Assembly: GCF_000720135.1 (NCBI RefSeq)
Contig: NZ_JOIU01000001.1
Span: 310,001-374,000 of the forward strand
Length of the DNA stretch: 64,000 bases
Direction: 5' to 3'
From: Streptomyces sp. NRRL S-1022
GTDB lineage: Bacteria > Actinomycetota > Actinomycetes > Streptomycetales > Streptomycetaceae
This document shows, piece after piece, positions 52,924-61,606 of the stretch. The notes under the pieces are model-generated. The model was not told where the DNA came from, searched no databases, and saw only the letters and a program-made list of their open reading frames with translations. The position numbers were made by a program, and so were the translations under genes. How positions within the stretch are numbered: position 1 is the first letter of the stretch; every line of letters begins with the position of its first letter.

Positions 52924-54185
52924 CCGCCGACCACGCCCTCCTCGCCGACGACCCGGAACTCGCCCCGCTGTGGCAGGCCATCCACGACCGCCTCAGCGCC
53001 GGCAGCACCCCGGACGACATCGCCACCGTCACCGTGCCCGGCCTGACGCCAGGCGCGGTGGCCGCCCTGAAAGCATGGCTCGACACATCCGCCCAGCGCC
53101 GACGAGGCCGCACGCGTGTCCCTCACACCGACCGCGGCGTCAAAGTGCCGCTGCCCCCGCTCCTGGACGCGCTCGGCCTCACCCCGGGCACCCTGCAGTC
53201 CTTGGTCGAGGCCGCCGTGGGCCGCGCAGTCGTCAACCGCAGGCACGGCCGCCTCGCCACCGTCGAACTGCGCCAAGAACTGGTCCGCTATGCCCAGGAG
53301 CAACTGCCGCACCTGCCCCGGCTACGGGCCCGGCTCACCTCAGGAGCCGCTGAAGAAACCGTTCCCGAGATGCGCCGTCTCATCGACGCCCTCGCCTCCC
53401 TCACCCGCCGCCTTCCCCACACGCCGCCCCGTGCCCTGGCCAAACTTGCCCACGACCACGCAGGCGACCCGCACTACTTCGATCCCGTAACCGGGCCCGG
53501 ACAGCGCCTCATTACCGCTCTCGCCGAGCTCGCAGACCGCCCGGAACCCACCCGCCCCGACCACATACGCGCCCTGCTGGCCAGCCACGGCATCATCGCC
53601 GACCGCCTCTCCGCCACCGTCCTGCTCCACCAGGTCAGAGCTCTCGGCGACGGCCCCATCGACCGCCGCCTCAACGAGGCCACCACCCCCGTCGCCCTCA
53701 ACCTCCTGGATCTCACTCGCACTCCGCCCCGGCTGGCTCCGCATCCGTTGACCGTCGTCGAGAACCCCTCCGTCCTCGAGGCCGCGATGGAGTGCGCCAG
53801 CCCCCAGCCCATGGCCTGCACCAGCGGCCAGCTCCGGGCCGTCGACCACGCCCTGCTCCAACTGGCATTCGACCAGGGCGTACCCCTGCGTTACGCAGGA
53901 GACCTGGATGCCGCAGGCCTGCACATCGCCGCCACCGTGCAGCAGACCTACGGAGCCGTGCTTGTCGCCATGGACACCGCACTCGTGCGTGCAGCAGGCG
54001 ACCGGCCGTCTGTCATCCCGCTCGGCCCTCTCCCGAGCAGTTGTGATCCCGAGCTGGCCGCCCAACTGCAGGAAACAGGACGCGTCCTCTACCAGGAACA
54101 CGACGCCGTACTCATGCGCCTCCTTGACTCGCAGTCCTCACGAGGGGAAACCTTGCACCCCGCTCCTCGCCAGGCGGGGGAGTGA
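52920..54185 (+). CDS. jetD: Wadjet nuclease subunit JetD (DUF2399, Toprim fold)
   Basis: A 421-residue protein: a helical N-terminal arm (residues 1-250, with LRQELVRYAQEQLPHLPRLR-type blocks) and a C-terminal Toprim-like DUF2399 domain. The acidic motifs are E281-N282 in VVENPSVLEAAM and D328-L-D330 in YAGDLDAAGLHIAATV, matching topoisomerase-VI-like catalytic centres. JetD cuts the DNA held by the JetABC complex. The ATG at 52920 overlaps the jetC stop by 4 bp. It ends the operon. Confidence 0.93.
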   Translation: MTADHALLADDPELAPLWQAIHDRLSAGSTPDDIATVTVPGLTPGAVAALKAWLDTSAQRRRGRTRVPHTDRGVKVPLPPLLDALGLTPGTLQSLVEAAVGRAVVNRRHGRLATVELRQELVRYAQEQLPHLPRLRARLTSGAAEETVPEMRRLIDALASLTRRLPHTPPRALAKLAHDHAGDPHYFDPVTGPGQRLITALAELADRPEPTRPDHIRALLASHGIIADRLSATVLLHQVRALGDGPIDRRLNEATTPVALNLLDLTRTPPRLAPHPLTVVENPSVLEAAMECASPQPMACTSGQLRAVDHALLQLAFDQGVPLRYAGDLDAAGLHIAATVQQTYGAVLVAMDTALVRAAGDRPSVIPLGPLPSSCDPELAAQLQETGRVLYQEHDAVLMRLLDSQSSRGETLHPAPRQAGE

Positions 54186-54539
54186 GCCCCGGAACGCGGA
54201 TGACGCAGATAGAGTGCTGGCCCACGTGCCACGCAGCGTTGCCGAGGAGCACGCGACCTGTCCGCAACAGCCCGCGGACGCGTATATTTGACGTACGGTT
54301 CACCTATTTTCGGTCAATCTGATGACTAGCCGCATATCTCCCTGGCAAACACCCTCCCCGCTGTGCACAGACCGTTACGATGACCGCATCAATGTCCTGA
54401 CACAGCGTCAGCGACCCCTCTCAGGGCAGGCGTTCACGCCGCGAGGAACAACACACAGCCCGTCGGCTCGGACGCGGCGCGGACATGCGGTTGATGCCCA
54501 GTCACTGGGCCTCTGCGCAAGAGATTCACGGGGTGGGTC
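54186..54539. other. Region after the Wadjet operon
   Basis: About 350 bp with an A+T-rich patch at 54285-54325 (ATATTTGACG and TATTTTCGG) that could hold a promoter for the next gene. No clear terminator or gene was found. Confidence 0.4.
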
Positions 54540-55013
54540 ATGTCGGGCGAATTCGCTCAACTCGTCGTTGACGAGGCCATCTTTCACTGGGCGAGGACGA
54601 CACAGCTCAGTGGTGGCATCGCCAGACCGATGACGTCCAACCCCCGCCCCCCACCGAAACCCTCTCGCCAGGGCCGCTTCGACGAAGCCCCCACCAGCAC
54701 ACTTCTGCGTATCCTGCGACATCTGGCCGCGCAGACCTCCCGCCGGCCACGCTCCGCCGCAGTCATCGCACTCATGAAGTTCCTGCCCACCGCCGTCGCC
54801 GTCGGATACCTCCGCGAACCCGACATGGAGATGCCCCTGCCCGGCCCCGACTTCGCCCAGAAGATCCGCACACTGCTGACAACCGCCGCTGGCCGACCGA
54901 ACGACTCCGGCGAGCCATCCACCCGTCTTGAGACGCGCCTGCGCAAACGACGCGGTACCGCTCGCACCATGCCGCGGATTCCCGAGCAGATGGGGGAGAC
55001 CGCCACACGATGA
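54540..55013 (+). CDS. Hypothetical protein
   Basis: A 157-residue basic protein from ATG 54540. The middle reads LLRILRHLAAQTSRRPRSAA and VIALMKFLPTAVAVGYLREP, then DFAQKIRTLLTTAAGRPNDS. Codon use fits the neighbourhood but the ribosome site is weak and no family is recognised. It may be a small accessory gene of the defence island or noise. Confidence 0.4.
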   Translation: MSGEFAQLVVDEAIFHWARTTQLSGGIARPMTSNPRPPPKPSRQGRFDEAPTSTLLRILRHLAAQTSRRPRSAAVIALMKFLPTAVAVGYLREPDMEMPLPGPDFAQKIRTLLTTAAGRPNDSGEPSTRLETRLRKRRGTARTMPRIPEQMGETATR

Positions 55014-55446
55014 GCCTCTCGAAAACGTCCCGAACCGTCACGGGGCGACCACGCCCCGACCATGGATCGGGCGGTGCCGCGCTCATTCCCAGCCGCAGCT
55101 GGTCAGCTGCGTTGCGCCTGCTGGCACGCACGCGTTGACCGGGATCGTGGACCGGGCGCCCCCACGGTGCTGAGGGGTCGTGGTGGAGCAGGTCGGTCAG
55201 CGGCGCCGCGAGGACGGGGACATCGCGCAGAAGGACGTAAGGGGTCTGGCGGCCGCGCGCAGGGCGCTGACCCGGTTCGCGCCCGGCCACCGCCGGGCCA
55301 TCCCCGACGATCAGGAGCTACGCGCCGCCATCGCCGCGGTGCTCGTGCTCCCCTGACGTCCAATGGCGTCAGGCCGGGGGCCCGCCGTGTGTCCGGCGTG
55401 GCCGCCGGCCCGCGCTGGACGGCGAGCGCGATATGGGTCAGGTCGG
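55014..55446. other. Mosaic stretch without a supportable gene
   Basis: A short plus-strand reading at 55180-55356 (RGLAAARRALTRFAPGHRRA, stop TGA) has coding character but no start or family. The rest is unassigned and looks like joined gene scraps. Confidence 0.35.
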
Positions 55447-55700
55447 TCATGACGAGCGGCCGTGACGTCCTGCACCGCGTCTTCCGCCGTGAGATCCGCT
55501 CCTGGTCGACCTGGTCGAAACCGCCGCCCCCGGCGACCGACGGCGTACCACCGAACTCACCGACCACCTCGACCTGGTCCTCGGCGCTCTGGGGGAACAC
55601 CACGAGGGCGAGGATCATCTGCCGTGGCCCAAGCTGCGCGCGCGCCGCCCCCGAGGCCGGCGTCGTTTCACGGATGGCCGACCAGCTCCCATCGCCGACG
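55447..55700 (+). pseudogene. Hemerythrin (HHE) domain pseudogene
   Basis: Alternating frames spell an HHE-domain protein: VLHRVFRREIRS in one, then after a shift near 55500 LLVDLVETAAPGDRRRTTEL and TDHLDLVLGALGEHHEGEDH with the iron-ligand pattern H...HHEGEDH, followed by LPWPKLRAR. A second shift near 55645 returns to AAPEAGVVSRMADQ. Two frameshifts and a missing C-terminus make it inactive. Such proteins bind a di-iron centre. Confidence 0.7.
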
Positions 55701-56118
55701 GCATCCTCGGCACCGGCGGCATCATCGACGGCCTCTTCGGCAGCATGCCGGCGCGTCGGATCCCGGCCGCCTACTGGATGCCGCCGACGGCGGTGACGGT
55801 GAGCTGGTTGGCGCATCAGGAGGCGGGCGACCCAGGCCGGGGTCTGGCACACAAGGCGCGCCCCCCTGGCGAGCTTCGTTGGACAGCAGTTGGTACGTGT
55901 CGCCCAGTGCGTAGCCGTCCACGCGGTGCTCGACTGCAGGCCGCCCGCAAGGTCTGTTCGCCCAGATGGTCGTCGTCCCGCTGCTCCGGCGGTACCGCAT
56001 CCTCACCCAGGTCTCCGCACCGACGAGCAGGTCGCACTCACCGAGGTCGGCAACTGTCCGAACGCTCCCGTAACCGTCACACCGGCCCGCTGAGCCCGGC
56101 CCCACAGGCGCCCGGTCG
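55701..56118. other. Unassigned stretch left of the IS element
   Basis: Frames on both strands are open without a recognisable family; one minus-strand reading contains YALGDTYQLLSNEARQGG, which I cannot place. Probably debris. Confidence 0.3.
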
Positions 56119-56913
56119 ATGACGGGGGGCGAGTACAGGCACTCGCGCGTGCTTGTCTACCCATCGGGGATCGATCTGTCCACCTCGACCCTGTGCTACC
56201 TGTCCAACCTGCTGACAGCCCGGCGCCGGGAGCGCGGCACGCGCTGGCGCCGCCTGACCGCACACCGACAGGCCCTACTCGTCCTAGCCCACCTGCGCTG
56301 CGGGCACACGTACGCCCAACTCGCGTTCGGCTTCGGGATCGGGCTGGCCACCGTCTACCAGTACATCGCCGAGGCGGTTGAGGTCCTGGCCGCCCTCGCC
56401 CCCACCCTTCAGCAGGCCATGACCGTCGCCGCCAACAAGGCGTTCGTGATCTTGGACGGCACCCTGCTGTCCATCGACCGCATCGCCGCTGACCGCCCCT
56501 TCTACTCTGGCAAGCACAAGCGCCACGGCATGAACGTCCAGGTCATCGCCGATGCGTTCGGACGCCTGCTCTGGGCCTCACCTGCCCTGCCGGGTGCCGT
56601 CCACGACATCAAGGCCGCACGCACCCACGGCATCATCGAAGCACTCACCCATGCCGGCATCCGGACGTGGGCAGACAAGGGATATCAGGGAGCCGGGGGG
56701 ACGATCCGGGTGCCTTACCGGGGCCGCTGGAGCGCGCTCCCAGCCGGGAAGCGGGCGGCGAACTCCTCCCACGCCAGGATCCGAGCAGTCGGCGAGCAGG
56801 CCAACGCCACCCTGAAGAGTTGGCGGCTCCTGCGCAAACTCCGTTGCAGCACTGTCCGCATCACCGACATCGTCAAGGCCGTCCTGGCCTTGCACCTCGC
56901 CACGCCAGCCTGA
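56119..56913 (+). mobile_element. IS5-family transposase, apparently intact
   Basis: A 264-residue DDE transposase in one frame (alternative start GTG 56148, which gives the usual family N-terminus LVYPSGIDLS). A helix-turn-helix lies at ~70-95 (GHTYAQLAFGFGIGLATVYQ). The DDE triad region includes VILDGTLLSIDRIAADRPFY, SGKHKRHGMNVQVIADAFGR, SPALPGAVHDIKAARTHG (second Asp), KGYQGAGGTIRVPYRG and a Glu in ARIRAVGEQANATLKSWRLL. It is the only complete transposase in the window. An 8-bp CCACAGGC at 56102 is mirrored by GCCTGTGG at 56924, a weak candidate for terminal repeats. Confidence 0.88.
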
Positions 56914-56982
56914 GGCCGGTGCGGCCTGTGGCATGGACAAGGACAGCGCCGCCATCAACGACAGCAAGGGAGCCCGCCCACC

Positions 56983-57228
56983 GTGGCAGACTTCAGAGTC
57001 ACCTACGACAAGACCGTGGACGCAGCGTACGTGTACCTCACCGAACCGCAGGCCCGCGTGAAGTCCGCGCGCATGTATCCCTGCGATCCGGTGGACGTTG
57101 ACGCCATGATCAACCTCGACTTCGACGAGCAAGGCCGCCTCATCGGGATCGAAGTGCTGGCCGCCAGTTCAAAACTGCCCGAGTACCTGCTCCAGTCCGC
57201 GGAGCGGCTGGACAGCGGAGGCGCATGA
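56983..57228 (+). CDS. DUF2283 family small protein
   Basis: An 81-residue protein from GTG 56983 (AAGGGAG upstream) with the family pattern YDKTVDAAYVYLTEPQ, then MINLDFDEQGRLIGIEVLAA and a final short helix. DUF2283 proteins are common on mobile DNA, sometimes as partners in toxin-antitoxin-like pairs; their role is unknown. No toxin partner is visible next to it. Confidence 0.85.
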   Translation: MADFRVTYDKTVDAAYVYLTEPQARVKSARMYPCDPVDVDAMINLDFDEQGRLIGIEVLAASSKLPEYLLQSAERLDSGGA

Positions 57229-57279
57229 ACAGGCGAGCACCATGCTCTCGGCGACCGCAGTGCGCTTTGCGGCAGGTTG

Positions 57280-58088
57280 GAAAAGGCTCACTGAAGGTGG
57301 CTGAGCAGCTCGACTACCACCGTCCCACGGTGCCGGTGGTTTCCAACCTGACCGGCCGGATCGCCGTCGAGACAGACCTCATGAACCCCGCCTACTGGGT
57401 GCGCCATGCGCAGGAGCCGGTGCGCTTCGCCGACGGCGTGCGCGAACTGGCGGGCGGCGTGCGTGGTTTCCTCGAACTTGGCCCGGACGCCGTGCTGTCC
57501 TCGATAGTGCCCGAGTGCCCGGCTGGCCACGATGCCGCCCGGGCCGTCCCCGTGGCGCGCGGCGACCGGCCCGAACCGGTCTCCTTCCTCAGCGCCCTGG
57601 GCGACCTTCACGCCCAGGGCAGGACTCTCGACTGGAGCCCGCTCTACGACGAACGGCGGCCGAGGTTCCTCACGACACTGCCGACGTACGCCTTCCAGCG
57701 GCGCCGGCACTGGCTGGAGACCGACCAACCGGCGGCAAGGACGGGGGTGACGGCGGCTGCGGCGGCGGTCACCGTGGTGGAAGCCGAGGAGCACGCCCCG
57801 CAGGAGGCGCCGGGCCAAGAGGTCGCCGCTCTGTCCGGCTCCGAACTCCTCGCCGCACTCGTGCGGATCGTCGCGGAGACGGCCGCGAATGTCCTCGGCC
57901 ACGAGGGCCCCGAACCGCTTGACCGCGACGCCGAACCCCTCGACCTGGGCATCACCTCGCTCATGGCCGTGGAGCTGCGCACGCGCCTGGCAGAGACCCT
58001 GGCGCTGGACCTGCCCCCCACGCTGGCCTACGACCACCTGCGCATCGAGGACACGGCGCGATTTCTGGACGAGGAGCTGAACCGGTGA
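57280..58088 (+). pseudogene. Modular type I polyketide synthase, 3' end (AT end plus ACP)
   Basis: The last ~270 residues of a PKS. The end of an acyltransferase domain comes first (LDYHRPTVPVVSNLTGRI, YWVRHAQEPVRFADGVRELA, LELGPDAVLSS, FLTTLPTYAFQRRRHWL), then a linker and an acyl carrier domain with the phosphopantetheine site LDLGITSLMAVELRTRL. No reducing domains lie between AT and ACP and no thioesterase domain follows. The AT catalytic GHS half and all upstream domains are missing, cut near 57290. The ATG at 57225 that overlaps the DUF2283 stop is fortuitous by this reading. Confidence 0.85.
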
Positions 58089-58465
58089 ACTTGCCGAACG
58101 ACAGCTGGCTGCGGTGCTTCCACACCGTGCCGGACCCGGTGGCACGCCTGGTGTGCTGCCCTCACGCGGGCGGTTCCGCGAGCACATTCTTCCGGCTCTC
58201 CAGAGAACTGGCCGGCCGGGCACGAGTGGAGGTGGTCGCCGTCCAGTACCCCGGCCGCAAGGACCTGCGCGTGGCACCTACGGGGCGGGGCATCCGGGCC
58301 ATGGCGAAGCGGATCGCCGAAGAGCTGTCCGTATGAGCCGACCGCCCGCTGACGGTCTTCGGCCACAGCATGGGAGCCACGGTCGGCTACGAACTGGCGC
58401 GAGTACTGGAGGCGACCGCCCCGCCGGGACCGGACCAGATGATTGTCTCCGGCCAGCGTTCCCGA
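58085..58465 (+). pseudogene. Type II thioesterase, nonsense-mutated and truncated
   Basis: It starts at GTG 58085, overlapping the PKS stop by 4 bp. LVCCPHAGGSASTFFRLSRE and VVAVQYPGRKDLRVAPTG are the N-terminal blocks of editing thioesterases. An in-frame TGA at 58334-58336 interrupts the gene, after which the same frame continues with RPLTVFGHSMGATVGYELAR (catalytic GHSMG) to about 58465, where similarity ends. Both the stop and the lost C-terminus kill it. Confidence 0.85.
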
Positions 58466-59039
58466 TCTGCAGAGCAGCAGACCAGTGGCCGAGCTGGAGG
58501 CCGGGGCGCGGCGCCAGCCGCTGTCGTTGATCGGGTTCCAGCGGGAGCGGATCGCCGTGCTACAGGTGCGTGCTGCACAAAACCCGCATTCCCGCGATGG
58601 AGTGCATGGTTGCTCCGCGTCCGGGTGGTACCCAGCTGCGGGTCCTCGTGTGGCTCATCCGGGCCAGACGCAACGCCCAGGAGCTGGCCCCTCGGGCCTC
58701 GGTAGAGTCGGGGCTGAGCAATCGGAGCCTCATTCTTGCCTGTATGGATGGAGCGCTGCGGGCCCACGCGGGTGTGGGTGGAAACGTTCACCGGATTGCG
58801 GATGGGTCAGAGAAGCTGCTTCGGCTAGTGCGGGAGCGAGGCGGCAACGGCCCCGGTGGTGGCTGGCCGTGGCGTCTTCTGCTGGCCGAGGCTGTGCTGC
58901 TGTTGGCTGTTTACTACCTCGGCTGCTCACCTGCCTCTGTCTGCCATCAGGCCGCAGTGTAGGTAGAAGCTTGTTCACTTCGAGGTCGCTTCCACACTTC
59001 GCCAGCAGTCAATCGTGTTGATCATCACGCTATGTAGGA
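58466..59039. other. Intergenic region with one doubtful small frame
   Basis: A 130-residue plus-strand frame (58570-58962) reads RARRNAQELAPRASVESGLS and ends in one hydrophobic helix (LLLAEAVLLLAVYYLG). It could be a small tail-anchored protein but has no ribosome site or known family. The segment 58970-59039 is A+T-richer and should carry the promoter of the acyl-CoA oxidase gene. Confidence 0.35.
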
Positions 59040-60878
59040 GTGATCGATTCCACTATCTTTCAGGTCGTGACCGACACTCACCTTGACTCATTAGAAGAAA
59101 TGACTGGATGCTTCAAGCGCATCCTCTTCGGGCCTCGCGCAAAACAGATCCACGAGCCTTGGAGGCGCCTGTTCGATGGCCCCCGGTTCGCCTTTCAGGA
59201 GGGCCTGAGCCCGCAGGAGCGCATAGCACTTTCGTATGAGCGACTCCGCTTCGTCAGCGAAGCGATGGCGGATCCGGTGGGTTTGTCCTCGGACATCGAG
59301 TCGCTCACGGCGATGCACGAGTGGGCCGGTGTGGTGGACGCAGGTATGGCCACAATCGCAAGTATCCACTGGAACCTGCACATCGGCAGTCTGGTCGATC
59401 ACGACCCTGGTGGGCGGGACCTGTCTCCGTATGCCCGCATAGAGAGCGTTGGGACGTTTTTGTGCACCGAGTTGGACCATGGGAACGACGCTGCGTCGCT
59501 GGAGACAACAGCAAGGTTCGAACCCGAGACGAGCGGTTTCATCCTCGAGACACCAAGCCCTGGCGCGTGCAAGTGGATGCCCAACACCTCCGGCGCGGGT
59601 GGCGCTAAGAACGCTGTCGTGGCGGCCCGTCTGGTGGTGGACAATGTCGACCACGGCGTTTTCCTCTTCCTCACCCCGCTCACTGACAGGGCGGGCCGGC
59701 ATTACCCAGGCGTGGAGGTACGGCCTCTGCCGCAGACTGCCAGCGCGCCTGTCGACCACTGCGCCACGTCCTTCCACGGCGTGCGACTTCCCTTCGAAGC
59801 CATGCTGCAGGGGGAACAGGGTCGCCTGTCACGCGACGGCACGTTCGTCAGTGCGCTGGGCAATCCGCGCAAACGATTCCTCAAGTCCATCAAGCGGGTT
59901 CACGCTGGCAAATTGTGCATGAGCGCCTACAGCCTCGGCGTGACGCGGCACGCCCTGGCCGTCGCCATGAGGCACTCTCACCGGCGGCTCACCTCCGGAA
60001 TGACGACCGGTCGCAAGGTCTCCCTCATCGAGCACCGCAGCCACCATGCCCCGCTCCTCGCCGCAGTCGCCACCACCTACGCCGCGACCCTGCTGCACCG
60101 CGAGGTGGTACAGCGATGGACGAGCAGCGGCGAGGCGGAACGTGAAGAGACCGAGCGTCTTGCAGCTGTGACCAAAGCCTGGATCACCTGGCAAGCGAGG
60201 ACGGTCATGACCGAATGCCGTGAGCGCTGCGGAGCACAAGGCCTACTGCTGTCGAATGGCATCGCCTACCAGCTGGCGGCGAATGAAGGAACTGTCACCG
60301 CAGAGGGCGACAACCGCGTGATCTGGGTGAAGGCCGCCGGCGAGATGCTCACGGGCGGTTTCACCCCAACGCCCCCTTCTGAAGTATCCGCTGGCAGCCG
60401 CTCGCTGGAGAACTCTGATCATCTGCAGGAACTCCTCGCGGACATCGAGCGCATATGGCACAGCAGGGCCCGCAGTCGATTGCGGAACGGCCGCCGCGGC
60501 GACCCACTCGCCCGATGGAACGGAACCGTGACGCCAGCCTTGCAGCTTGTCGAAGCTCACGTGCACCGCCTGGCGGCGGAGGCGCTGCTGGGCGCCGCCG
60601 ACAAGGAGCCCGACTCCCATGTCCGGGCAATCCTCGAGCAACTGCACCGCCTGTTCGCCTTGGGCCAAGTGAAGGCTCACAGCGGGGATTTGCTGGCTGG
60701 CGGTCACATCACCTCCGACCATATTCACCAACTGTTCCACGCGGAGGAGGAACTGATCGAGGCGCTTGTGCCGTATGCGCTGCAGCTGACGGAGGGTTTC
60801 GCGGTACTGGAGGGCGTGATGGCTGAGCATCCGATGCTGCACACCGCGGAGACCGCCGCCGAGATGGTGCCCGTGTAG
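59040..60878 (+). CDS. Acyl-CoA oxidase family protein (candidate butenolide-type hormone enzyme)
   Basis: A ~612-residue flavoprotein of the acyl-CoA oxidase/dehydrogenase superfamily: an N-terminal helical domain (ERIALSYERLRFVSEAMADP), a middle beta-domain with FLCTELDHGNDAASLETTAR and KWMPNTSGAGGAKNAVVAAR, and the helical FAD domain with RHALAVAMRHSHRR and ERCGAQGLLLSNGIAYQLA. It would desaturate an acyl-CoA using O2. Length and context (a receptor-like TetR gene 2.2 kb away) recall Aco of avenolide biosynthesis in S. avermitilis. Codon 18 is TTA (59091-59093), pointing to bldA control. GTG 59040 lies right on the AGGAG, so GTG 59067 is also possible, but that start keeps the TTA codon too. 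Confidence 0.85.
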   Translation: MIDSTIFQVVTDTHLDSLEEMTGCFKRILFGPRAKQIHEPWRRLFDGPRFAFQEGLSPQERIALSYERLRFVSEAMADPVGLSSDIESLTAMHEWAGVVDAGMATIASIHWNLHIGSLVDHDPGGRDLSPYARIESVGTFLCTELDHGNDAASLETTARFEPETSGFILETPSPGACKWMPNTSGAGGAKNAVVAARLVVDNVDHGVFLFLTPLTDRAGRHYPGVEVRPLPQTASAPVDHCATSFHGVRLPFEAMLQGEQGRLSRDGTFVSALGNPRKRFLKSIKRVHAGKLCMSAYSLGVTRHALAVAMRHSHRRLTSGMTTGRKVSLIEHRSHHAPLLAAVATTYAATLLHREVVQRWTSSGEAEREETERLAAVTKAWITWQARTVMTECRERCGAQGLLLSNGIAYQLAANEGTVTAEGDNRVIWVKAAGEMLTGGFTPTPPSEVSAGSRSLENSDHLQELLADIERIWHSRARSRLRNGRRGDPLARWNGTVTPALQLVEAHVHRLAAEALLGAADKEPDSHVRAILEQLHRLFALGQVKAHSGDLLAGGHITSDHIHQLFHAEEELIEALVPYALQLTEGFAVLEGVMAEHPMLHTAETAAEMVPV

Positions 60879-60937
60879 CTGTACGGCTGAGACGGATCAT
60901 GGCTGGCGCTGCTTCTCGTCCTCGACACTCCGCGCCT

Positions 60938-61564
60938 TCACGTGGGGTAGAGGGCCCGATGCGTGGCATAGGCGAAAGTGTCATCACCGCTGAGAATCCC
61001 GACAACCGTCTCACAGTGATCGCGGTACTCTCGCTCTTGTTCAGCGTCGAGGCTGACGACGGTCACCGGCCCTCGCGGCGCTCCACGGCCAAAGGCAGCC
61101 AGCAGTTGTGGGGGCGATGGCAGACGGAGGACTTGCAGGACTCGACGAAAATGGCCGATCAAGTCGATGCCGTCATCGATCTCACGTAGCACATCGGCCA
61201 GCGGGTCCAGCGGGCCGCGCCAGCTGTCGAGCTGTGCCTGGCGCAGCATCATGTAACAGATTTCGAGGTTGCTGATCCGTAGCCCGGCGTCTACGGGATA
61301 CAGTCTCGTCAACCGTTGCCCTGCTAAGCCTTCGAGTACATACCCGTCTTCCTCACTGGCCTCAGCGTCCGGGGACTGCGCGTGGAATCGTGAGGGCAGC
61401 ATCTGCTGCAACTGTCCCCAGCTCTCATAAGCCACTCCTATAGTGTCCGCCTGAGAAGCCGTTAACTCTGTCCTGTACAGGTAGTGAAGGGAGAATAAAA
61501 GAGGCTGCTCAAGAACGAGAAAGCTCGCAGCGAGGACCGGGTCGTCGGGTACAAGGACGTGCAT
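60938..61564 (-). CDS. Hypothetical protein co-transcribed with the XRE regulator
   Basis: A 208-residue soluble protein; the ATG at 61564 has GGAGG 5 bases upstream. Blocks: LEQPLLFSLHYLYRTELTAS, LRISNLEICYMMLRQAQLDS and DGIDLIGHFRRVLQVLRLPS. It is mostly helical and not recognised. It contains a TTA leucine codon at 61463-61465 (in TEL-TAS), so like the acyl-CoA oxidase it may be bldA-dependent. It lies 42 bp after the XRE/MmyB-like gene on the same strand and converges with the oxidase gene. Confidence 0.7.
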   Translation of the reverse strand: MHVLVPDDPVLAASFLVLEQPLLFSLHYLYRTELTASQADTIGVAYESWGQLQQMLPSRFHAQSPDAEASEEDGYVLEGLAGQRLTRLYPVDAGLRISNLEICYMMLRQAQLDSWRGPLDPLADVLREIDDGIDLIGHFRRVLQVLRLPSPPQLLAAFGRGAPRGPVTVVSLDAEQEREYRDHCETVVGILSGDDTFAYATHRALYPT

Positions 61565-61606
61565 GAAGCCTCCAGTGTTAACAGTTGGGAAATGATGGCC
61601 AGTGTG

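Noticed and set aside
56102..56931. CCACAGGC/GCCTGTGG as confirmed terminal inverted repeats of the IS
   Set aside because: Only 8 bp match and no target duplication could be shown, so the element ends were not called.
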